Under the pieces are notes generated by a model that was given only the letters and a program-made list of their open reading frames with translations, did no database searches and was not told the origin of the DNA. From positions 62,001 to 126,000 of the forward strand of contig JAFALK010000013.1 in NCBI GenBank assembly GCA_019234295.1: a stretch of 64,000 bases of DNA, read 5' to 3'. The position numbers were made by a program, and so were the translations under genes. This stretch comes from Roseateles sp. (GTDB lineage Bacteria > Pseudomonadota > Gammaproteobacteria > Burkholderiales > Burkholderiaceae_C). This document shows, in pieces, positions 56,723-64,000 of this stretch (position 1 is its first letter; every line of letters begins with the position of its first letter).

Positions 56723-56932
56723 TCAATCGCTCGTCGTGACGACGGGCGTGGCGTATTCGTGACCCACCACGGCGCGGGCGAACAGGTAGTTCTGCCGCGC
56801 CCGTTCGCTCAAGGTATCGAGGGGCACATCGCCCTTGGCGTCGCAGGGGAAGACCAGAGCCCGGCCGCTGTGGAACAGCGACTGGAAGCGCAGCAAGAAC
56901 TTCGGGCTGGCTGAGGTTCTGTAGGTATTCAT
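56723..56932 (-). CDS. Small conserved hypothetical protein
   Basis: A 69-residue cytosolic protein of unknown function: MNTYRTSASPKFLLRFQSLF, then GRALVFPCDAKGDVPLDTLSERARQNYLFARAVVG. The well-formed start and codon bias suggest a real gene; similar short proteins seem common in Burkholderiales. The start at 56932 is preferred over an upstream ATG at 56974. It is convergent with glnS (6-bp gap). Confidence 0.65.
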   Translation of the reverse strand: MNTYRTSASPKFLLRFQSLFHSGRALVFPCDAKGDVPLDTLSERARQNYLFARAVVGHEYATPVVTTSD

Positions 56933-57120
56933 GGCGACGACTCCTCTCGCGACTACAACGTCGGCACCAGCCATCCGGTTGAACGGGTTCAGGCTGAGCG
57001 GCGCTTGGCATCCAATTTAGGCGTCATACGCCGCTCTGGTGCGTGCAAAGGTCGCAGGAAGCCCCCTCATTTCCGGCGATGCCCCCGCACCTTGGGGGGC
57101 GTGCCGCAAAGTTCACGGTC

Positions 57121-58527
<1,407 letters not shown>

Positions 58528-58542
58528 CAACCGGATTGTCCC

Positions 58543-60906
58543 TTAGTCGATCAGCAGGTCCCTCTCGACGCTCGGCAACTCGTGGACCGACACCCAGACC
58601 GATTGTTCGGGGCGGTACAGGTACTGCGGGCCGCTGCCGGCCTTGATGCGATAGCGCAGCGGCGCGACGGCCGCGTGCGCCTCGTCCGCACGGCCCAAGG
58701 CCTGCAAGGCCCGGCCCTTGATGATCACGGCCAAGTCGCACCAGGGGGCCCTGGCCAGCACAGCCTCGGCCTGGGTGAGCGCATCCGCGGCGTTTTTCTC
58801 CTCCAGCGCTAGCCGCGCACCCAGCGCGCCCAGCGAAGGATCTGTCGGGTCCAGCAGCAGCGCCTCCTTCAGCTGCGTACGAGCCTGGTCCAGCCGCCCG
58901 GCGCGGATCAGGTCGCGAAGCTGATCGGCCCGCAGCGCGACCAAGCCCGTGCGCAGCCGCAGCACCTGCTCGTAGACCGCGAAGGCCTCGTCCCAGCGCT
59001 CGAGCTGCGCCAGCGTGGCAGCCCTGCCCCACAGCGCCTCTGGGCTGTCGGCCTGGTAGCGCAGGGCCGCGTCGAAAAACAGCAGGGCCTGGCTGCCCGT
59101 GCCCTGGTTATAGAGACCCTGGGCCATCGTGAGATCGGCGAGATAGCCATCCTCACCCTGGAGGCGCAGGCGCGCCTCGCGCAGCTGCGCCAGCACCATG
59201 GGCAGCGGCGTGCCCGTGTGCCAGCGCGCATCAGCCACGGCGGCGATCACGCGGCCGCTGCGGCCGTGCTTTTCGATGGCACGGCGCGCGAGCTCGTTCA
59301 CGCCGTCGCGATCGCCGGCAATGGCCAGCGCACGCAGCATGCCGGTCTGCACGCGCTCGTCGTCAGGGGCGAGACGAAGAGCCTTGGCGTAGGCGGTGAG
59401 CGCCTGCGCGGGCCTACCCAGCTCGAGCTGCTGGCCGCCCGCGCCGGACAGCGCCACCGGCAGGCTGGCGCTGACGTCCTTCTGCGCGAACATCTGCGTC
59501 ACCAGGGCCAACAGCTCTGGATCCAGCGCCACCAGGCGCTCGCGCACGATCTCGCGCGGATCAAAGCGGTCCCGACGTGGCGAGTCGGCGCTGTTGGCGC
59601 CCTCGGCAAAATATTCGAAGACCGACCCGCCCGCGTAGCGCGAGAGGAAGGCCATCTGCGCGGGCTTGTCGCGCGACTTGGCTTTTTGGTACAGCGCCTC
59701 GATGCGCCGGTCCAGATCGGCCGGCAGCACGCTCTGCACCTGGTGGCTCAGTTCATGGAGCACGGTGTTGTAGCGGTCGAAGATCGTGCGCTCCACATCC
59801 TCGATGCCGGTGACTGTGTGATATCCGCCAGCGCCGCGCACGTCGTCCCACAGGCGCGAGTCGTACTCGATGCGCAGGTCCTTCAAGGCCTGCATGTGCG
59901 GCGCCTCGGACAGCAGCATGCCCATGGGCTTGATGTAGAGCGTGGCGCCGCCCTCGGCCAGCACGGGGATGTAGGCCTTCCAGGGTTGCAGCGAAAGCGC
60001 CACGCGCTTCTGATGCCGCGGCGTCAGCGCCTGCCAGTTCAGCACGTAGCGCTCGATGCCCTCGATGTTGGGCATCGCGGCCTGCGCGAAGCGCCGCTCG
60101 TAGGCGGCGCGGTGCACGTCCACCTTGAAGCGCTGGGCTTCGAGCGTGCGCGCGAGGATCGCGTGGGCGCGGCCGAGGTCGGGCAGCAGGGCCAGCGCAG
60201 CGAAGCAGTCGTCGCGCGCGGCTTCGAAGCGGCCTTGCTCGAAGGCATCGGATGCGCGGTGCACAAGAGTCATCGCCTCTGTGAACTTTGCCCCCTCCTG
60301 CGCCGCCATCTGCGTGTAGTTGCGCCGCGAGTAGCCGTTCCCGAGCTGGTAGTGGGCCTGCTCGTGATACGGATCGAGCTTGACCGCCTCCTCAGCGGCC
60401 TGGATCGCGTCTTCGGTGCGGCCCAGGCGGATCAGCGTCTCGTTCAGCGCTTCCAGCGCATCGGCCGTGCGCTCGGCGGCCAGGCTCGCTTCGAGTTCAT
60501 GCAAGGAAGCATCGAAGTCGCGTTGTTGATACGCCAATTGGCCCAGGCCACGCAGCGCGTTGGCCCTGTCGAGCGGCGTAGCGGCCTTGTCGAGCGCGCG
60601 CGCCAGCAGCTGCTGGGCGCGTTCGAAGTCGCGCTGATCCAGCGCCAGCCTCGCCGCCGCTTGCAGATCCACAGCCGCCTCGAAGCGCTTGGAGAGCTGC
60701 TCGACGGCGGCGCTATCGTCATGGGCGAAGTGCCAGCGGTAGATCAGGGCGCGCTGGGCTTCGTCGGGCGTGCTGGCCGCCAGCAGCGGCCGCACAAGTG
60801 GCGCCGCGGCCTGATAGTCCTGCTTGTGCAAGAGGGTGCCGAGGTCGGTGGCGTGAACAGCACCGGTCACGGCCAGCACCGCCGCGAAAACGAGAGGTCG
60901 CAACAT
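58543..60906 (-). CDS. Exported TPR protein with an ATLF-like zinc metalloprotease site
   Basis: A 787-residue protein with a signal peptide (cleavage after VHA, about 19). TPR repeats cover about 20-260 and about 470-760. Between them, about 290-440, lies a domain with zinc-protease residues: HELSH (His384, Glu385, His388), then Tyr424 and Glu431 in SRYAGGSVFEYFAEG. In anthrax lethal factor the same order occurs (HEFGH 686-690, Tyr728, Glu735); the Tyr-Glu spacing of seven is identical. A gluzincin of the ATLF type is therefore likely, periplasmic and TPR-scaffolded. The substrate is unknown. The gene lies 2 bp after yciH. Confidence 0.82.
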   Translation of the reverse strand: MLRPLVFAAVLAVTGAVHATDLGTLLHKQDYQAAAPLVRPLLAASTPDEAQRALIYRWHFAHDDSAAVEQLSKRFEAAVDLQAAARLALDQRDFERAQQLLARALDKAATPLDRANALRGLGQLAYQQRDFDASLHELEASLAAERTADALEALNETLIRLGRTEDAIQAAEEAVKLDPYHEQAHYQLGNGYSRRNYTQMAAQEGAKFTEAMTLVHRASDAFEQGRFEAARDDCFAALALLPDLGRAHAILARTLEAQRFKVDVHRAAYERRFAQAAMPNIEGIERYVLNWQALTPRHQKRVALSLQPWKAYIPVLAEGGATLYIKPMGMLLSEAPHMQALKDLRIEYDSRLWDDVRGAGGYHTVTGIEDVERTIFDRYNTVLHELSHQVQSVLPADLDRRIEALYQKAKSRDKPAQMAFLSRYAGGSVFEYFAEGANSADSPRRDRFDPREIVRERLVALDPELLALVTQMFAQKDVSASLPVALSGAGGQQLELGRPAQALTAYAKALRLAPDDERVQTGMLRALAIAGDRDGVNELARRAIEKHGRSGRVIAAVADARWHTGTPLPMVLAQLREARLRLQGEDGYLADLTMAQGLYNQGTGSQALLFFDAALRYQADSPEALWGRAATLAQLERWDEAFAVYEQVLRLRTGLVALRADQLRDLIRAGRLDQARTQLKEALLLDPTDPSLGALGARLALEEKNAADALTQAEAVLARAPWCDLAVIIKGRALQALGRADEAHAAVAPLRYRIKAGSGPQYLYRPEQSVWVSVHELPSVERDLLID

Positions 60907-60908
60907 CT

Positions 60909-61241
60909 TCAAGCTCCCGCCCGCTTGGCCTTGTGTCCAGCCGCCTGCAAGGCCGCCATGATCTTGTCGGCGTGATCGCCCTGCAGCTCGATCACGAAGT
61001 CCTTGACCGTGCCGCCGCTGCCGCACTGGGCGCGCAGTTGCTTGCCCAAGCTCACCAGTTCGGCCTGCGCCAGAGGCAGTCCCTTGACGACGGTGACGAC
61101 CTTGCCATTGCGCTTCTCACGCGAAACGCGGGCGATACCGTCACCGACCGGGGCCTTCTTGCGGCCGCATTCGCACTCGGTCGCCGGCTTGCGGCAGACC
61201 GGGCACATGCGGCCGCTGTCGGTGGAATACACGAGTCCCAT
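60909..61241 (-). CDS. yciH: SUI1/YciH-type translation initiation factor
   Basis: A 110-residue homologue of eIF1/SUI1. The N-terminus has CPVCRKPATECEC, a small zinc-binding-like cluster, followed by RVSREKRNGKVVTVVKGLPL, LGKQLRAQCGSGGTVKD and the tail IELQGDHADKIMAALQAAGHKAKRAG. Bacterial YciH is reported to affect start-site fidelity and stress translation. The start at 61241 matches the family; the frame continues upstream across the tRNA region without coding sense. Confidence 0.93.
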   Translation of the reverse strand: MGLVYSTDSGRMCPVCRKPATECECGRKKAPVGDGIARVSREKRNGKVVTVVKGLPLAQAELVSLGKQLRAQCGSGGTVKDFVIELQGDHADKIMAALQAAGHKAKRAGA

Positions 61242-61375
61242 CAGGGCTGGAGCGCGAGCGCGCGCAACTTGGAGCTTTGCATCGGGCGATTTTGACCTAG
61301 TGGTTGTGCCGCAACTCCCCACTTGACCCAAGACGGTCGCACAAGCCCGCCTAGCGCTAGACTTCGTACCCTGCC

Positions 61376-61449
61376 GCGGGTGTAGTTCAATGGTAGAACG
61401 GCAGCTTCCCAAGCTTCATACGAGGGTTCGATTCCCTTCACCCGCTCCA
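61376..61449 (+). tRNA. tRNA-Gly (anticodon CCC)
   Basis: A 74-nt tRNA with encoded CCA. The acceptor stem pairs GCGGGTG with CACCCGC; the D-arm contains GTTCAATGGTAGAAC, the anticodon loop is TTCCCAA and the T-arm GAGGGTTCGATTCCCTT. The anticodon stem GCAGC/GCTTC carries one C-U mismatch at its second pair, which is unusual. It decodes GGG. Confidence 0.95.
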
Positions 61450-61530
61450 CATCTCCATGGAAGTCAGCCACCGCAGAGGGAATACGTCGGGGCCGCAGCA
61501 GGTATGACCGGGACGAACTCCGGAGATCCC

Positions 61531-61932
61531 ATGCGCCCTGCTCCTCTTGCCCTACCCCTCGTCCTGCCCCTCCTCCTTCTTGGCCTGCTCGGCTGCCCAG
61601 TGGCTGCGCGATCCGCCCCCGGCGACCCGGTTCGCGGGCAATCGCTCTACAAGGCGCTGTGCACCGCCTGCCACTCCGTCGACCACGCAGGACTCGGACC
61701 CCCGCATCGCGGTGTGTTCGGCCGACTGGCCGGCACTGCCAAGGGCTTTGGCGGCTATTCGTCGGCGCTCAAGCGCTCGGGCCTGGTCTGGGACGAGGCA
61801 AGCCTGGAGCGCTGGCTGACCGATCCCGAGGGCCTCGTTCCGGGCCAGGCCATGGGCGTGTCCGTGCCCGATGCCGCCGATCGCGCCGACCTGATCGCTT
61901 ATCTGCGCACCTTGACCCCAGCCAAGGAATAA
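61531..61932 (+). CDS. Class I cytochrome c (c-type, soluble)
   Basis: A 133-residue periplasmic cytochrome. A strongly hydrophobic signal peptide (about 5-28) precedes the mature protein. The haem motif is LCTACHS (Cys44, Cys47, His48). The rest (GLGPPHRGVFGRLAGTAKGFGGYSSALKRSGLVWDE and PGQAMGV, with Met as the likely second ligand) fits cytochromes c of the c2/c552 type. It lies 57 bp before the Tat-exported phosphoesterase and may donate electrons within that cluster. Confidence 0.92.
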   Translation: MRPAPLALPLVLPLLLLGLLGCPVAARSAPGDPVRGQSLYKALCTACHSVDHAGLGPPHRGVFGRLAGTAKGFGGYSSALKRSGLVWDEASLERWLTDPEGLVPGQAMGVSVPDAADRADLIAYLRTLTPAKE

Positions 61933-61989
61933 AAAGCCGGCTCGGCCGGTATTGCCGCTCACCACCCCCTTTTTTTCAGGAGCTCCGTG

Positions 61990-62880
61990 ATGATGCAACG
62001 CCGCGATTTTCTCCAGCTGGCCGCCCTGGGCGGCGGCGCCGTGTCCATCGCCGGTCTGGCAGGCTGCGCCGACAGGATGGGGACGCCGGACGAGTTCTAC
62101 TTCGTCCAACTCTCCGACCTCCACTGGGGCTTCAAGGGCGCGCCCAACCCGGACGCGCGCGGCACGTTGCCCAAGGCCGTGGCCGCGGTCAACGCCCTGC
62201 CCAAGGCACCCGACTTCATCGTCTTCACCGGCGACCTGACCCACACCACCGACGACCCGGACGAGCGCCGCCGCCGCATGGCCGAGGTCAAGCAGATGAT
62301 CGCGCCGCTGCAGGTCAAGAACCTGCGCTTCATGCCGGGCGAGCACGACGCATCGCTGGACCGCGGCGCCGCGTTCAAGGAGTTCTTCGGCGAGACCTAC
62401 TACCGCTTCGACCACAAGGGCGTGCACTTCATGGCGCTGGACAACGTCTCCGACCGCGGCACCTCGCTCGGCGCGGAGCAGCTCGACTGGATGAAGACCG
62501 AACTCGCCAAGCTCGACCCCGAGGCGCCGCTGGTGGTGTTCACGCACCGCCCGCTGTTCCCGCTGGTGCCGCGCTGGGACTGGCACACGCGAGATGGCGC
62601 CCAGGCTCTGGAGCTGTTGATGCCGCATCGCCACGTCACGGTGTTCTACGGCCACATCCATCAGGAACATCACCAGATGACGGCGCACATCGCCCACCAT
62701 TCGGCGCACTCGCTGATGTTCCCACTGCCAGCACCAGGCACGGCCGAAAAGCCCTTGCCCCTGCCCTGGGACGAGGCCGCGCCCTACCGCGGCCTGGGCT
62801 GGCGCGGCATCGAGATGGAGCGTGGGCAGGCCTCGATGACCGAGTACCCCATCAAGGCCGCTGCCGGTACCCACGCATGA
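61990..62880 (+). CDS. Tat-exported calcineurin-like metallophosphoesterase
   Basis: A 296-residue phosphoesterase. The N-terminal QRRDFLQLAALGGG fits a twin-arginine signal. Metal-binding motifs run in order: SDLHWG (Asp, His), GDLTHT, GEHD (family GNHD), FTHRP and YGHIH. Typical substrates are phosphoesters or, in related proteins, cyclic nucleotides and phospholipids. AGGAG lies 7 nt before the ATG at 61990. Its ATGA junction with the cupredoxin gene shows coupled translation. Confidence 0.9.
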   Translation: MMQRRDFLQLAALGGGAVSIAGLAGCADRMGTPDEFYFVQLSDLHWGFKGAPNPDARGTLPKAVAAVNALPKAPDFIVFTGDLTHTTDDPDERRRRMAEVKQMIAPLQVKNLRFMPGEHDASLDRGAAFKEFFGETYYRFDHKGVHFMALDNVSDRGTSLGAEQLDWMKTELAKLDPEAPLVVFTHRPLFPLVPRWDWHTRDGAQALELLMPHRHVTVFYGHIHQEHHQMTAHIAHHSAHSLMFPLPAPGTAEKPLPLPWDEAAPYRGLGWRGIEMERGQASMTEYPIKAAAGTHA

Positions 62881-63224
62881 GACGGCGCGCCCTTCTCGCC
62901 TTGGCCGCCGTCCCGCTAGGCCTGCGACACGTTGCGGCCCAGCCGGCTCCCCGCGAAATCCAGATCACGGCACAGCGTTTCCATTTCACGCCCAACGTCA
63001 TCGCGCTCAAGGTGGGCGAGCCGGTCGTGCTGCAGATCAAGGCGCTGGATTTCGCACACGGCTTCTTCGTCCCGGACCTAGACCGCCGCATGGACCTGAT
63101 GCCCGGGCGCACCCTGCCCTTCGCCTTCACGCCCACGAGCCCGGGCACACTGCACTTTCTCTGCGACAACTTCTGCGGGGATGGGCATGAAGGCATGGAT
63201 GGCCGATTCGAGATCAGCGCCTGA
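62877..63224 (+). CDS. Exported cupredoxin with a CuA-type site
   Basis: A 115-residue protein: signal peptide (cleavage after VAA, about 21), then a cupredoxin beta-sandwich. The CuA ligand pattern C-x3-C-x3-H-x2-M is exact at Cys96, Cys100, His104 and Met107 (LCDNFCGDGHEGM), with His61 in DFAHGF as the remaining ligand. Such small CuA domains resemble cytochrome oxidase subunit II without its membrane part. It overlaps the phosphoesterase gene and precedes the ECF sigma gene by 22 bp. Confidence 0.9.
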   Translation: MRRRALLALAAVPLGLRHVAAQPAPREIQITAQRFHFTPNVIALKVGEPVVLQIKALDFAHGFFVPDLDRRMDLMPGRTLPFAFTPTSPGTLHFLCDNFCGDGHEGMDGRFEISA

Positions 63225-63246
63225 AGCGAGCCGGTAACGGAACACG

Positions 63247-63768
63247 ATGACGACGCCCAGCCAGCGCTTCGAGCTTCTCGTGCTGCCGCATCTCGATGCG
63301 GCGCACAACCTCGCGCGCTGGCTGCTGCGCGATGCGCCGGCAGCCGAGGATGCAGTGCAGGAGGCCGCGCTGCGCGCCCTTCGCTACCTCGCCAGCCTGC
63401 GCGAGGGGGAGGATGCCCGACCCTGGTTCTTGGCCATCGTGCGCAACGCCTGCTTCAGCGCCCTGGCCCGGCAGCAGGGCCGCGCCGAGCTCACCGGTCT
63501 GGACGACAGCGATTGGGATGCGTTGCCCGGCTCGACGCCCGAGCCGCCGCAGCTGCTGAGCCGCCGGCGTGAGCGCGATGCGGTGGACCGTGCGATTGCA
63601 GCGCTTTCGCCTGCGCTGCGCGAGGTGATCGTGCTGCGAGAGCTGGAGGAGCTCGACTACCGCAGCATCGCGCAGGTCGCGGGCGTACCGGTGGGCACGG
63701 TGATGTCTCGGCTTTCACGTGCCCGCGCGCGCTTGAAGGAATTGCTGACTTTCGCGGGGTGGCCCTGA
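63247..63768 (+). CDS. ECF-type RNA polymerase sigma factor
   Basis: A 173-residue sigma-70-family factor with regions 2 and 4 only. Region 2: AHNLARWLLRDAPAAEDAVQEAALRALRYL, with WFLAIVRNACF. Region 4: DRAIAALSPALREVIVLRELEELDYRSIAQVAGVPVGTVMSRLSRARARL, carrying the helix-turn-helix. It is followed after 15 bp by a putative anti-sigma factor, the usual pairing. It probably controls the cytochrome/phosphoesterase/cupredoxin group, which is inferred from adjacency. Confidence 0.92.
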   Translation: MTTPSQRFELLVLPHLDAAHNLARWLLRDAPAAEDAVQEAALRALRYLASLREGEDARPWFLAIVRNACFSALARQQGRAELTGLDDSDWDALPGSTPEPPQLLSRRRERDAVDRAIAALSPALREVIVLRELEELDYRSIAQVAGVPVGTVMSRLSRARARLKELLTFAGWP

Positions 63769-63783
63769 GCCCACGAGCACATC

Positions 63784-64000
63784 ATGAAAGACGACGAACT
63801 GAGCCAACTGCTACGCCAGCGCGCCACCCGCCATGCGGCGAGCGAGGCGCTGCAGGCCGCGGTGCGCACGCAGATCGCTCTGCACAGCGCCGCCGCCGGC
63901 CCGGCGCCCGCACCGCTGCCGCGCCGCCGCCTGGCGCTGGCTGGCGCGGGGATGGCCGTTGTGGGCCTCGTCGCCGGCGTGACGCTGACCCTGGGCGTGC
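63784..64000 (+). CDS. Putative anti-sigma factor, N-terminal part (runs off right edge)
   Basis: The first 72 residues of a protein that begins MKDDELSQLLRQRATRHAASEALQAAVRTQI and reaches a hydrophobic segment (LALAGAGMAVVGLVAGVTLTLGV) at about 48-72. A short acidic/helical cytosolic part followed by one transmembrane helix is typical of ECF anti-sigma factors; there is no CxxC zinc motif in the visible part. It follows the sigma factor by 15 bp. The C-terminus lies outside the window. Confidence 0.75.
   Translation, partial: MKDDELSQLLRQRATRHAASEALQAAVRTQIALHSAAAGPAPAPLPRRRLALAGAGMAVVGLVAGVTLTLGV

Noticed and set aside
57061..57110. Terminator hairpin (GCCCCC/GGGGGC) after dbpA
   Set aside because: No U-tract follows the stem on the minus strand.
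59218..60975. A 585-residue plus-strand ORF
   Set aside because: Shadow of the TPR/zinc-protease gene.

Overview
The window is high-GC DNA with dense, mostly overlapping genes on both strands. It looks chromosomal and comes from a betaproteobacterium of the order Burkholderiales, probably near the Roseateles/Rubrivivax/Leptothrix group. That placement is an inference from gene content and order: paaGABCDE with an embedded TetR gene, the yebC-purD-acyltransferase-hemF-nadD-rsfS-rlmH-maf-rng chain, and rng-tolB-pal-cpoB. I see no insertion sequence, prophage, CRISPR array or replication origin.

Left part (1-10.9 kb): the N-terminus of an M3 peptidase, propionate-CoA ligase prpE and a C40 cell-wall hydrolase. 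Next come an NtrY/NtrC-like two-component pair and a divergent MacB-like exporter (permease, adaptor, ATPase). A strong sigma-54 promoter match lies immediately before the permease, so the pair very likely controls the exporter. Next (11.0-18.2 kb): the phenylacetate operon paaG-A-B-C-D-E-R-Z with a perfect TetR-type palindrome upstream.

Centre (18.3-25.4 kb): a 2337-residue protein made almost entirely of about 263 consecutive octapeptide repeats, ending in an EF-hand-like C-terminal domain and preceded by a sigma-28-like promoter. This is the most unusual object in the window. From 25.4 to 32.8 kb: an FAD-dependent reductase, moaA-mobA, a GNAT enzyme, a YceI-like lipoprotein, a Mpo1-like membrane protein, a ketopantoate reductase-like enzyme, DUF1203 and apbC/mrp. 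From 32.9 to 37.3 kb: a sulfate importer (sbp-cysT-cysW-cysA) facing a cysB-type regulator.

From 37.7 to 38.1 kb: a tRNA-Lys transcription unit of three genes with its own promoter and terminator. Then tcdA, a YeeE/YedE transporter, and the long minus-strand housekeeping run cpoB-pal-tolB-rng-maf-rlmH-rsfS-nadD-hemF-acyltransferase-purD-yebC. The rsfS product carries a histone-H1-like Lys/Ala tail. Plus-strand genes then encode a chemoreceptor with a CheR/CheB-binding tail, a membrane protein, a LytS/LytTR-type pair and glnS.

Right end (56.7-64 kb): a small conserved ORF, dbpA, a TPR protein containing what appears to be an anthrax-lethal-factor-like zinc protease site, yciH/SUI1, tRNA-Gly(CCC), and a redox/envelope group. 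That group comprises cytochrome c, a Tat-exported metallophosphoesterase, a CuA-type cupredoxin, an ECF sigma factor and a putative anti-sigma factor that runs off the end.
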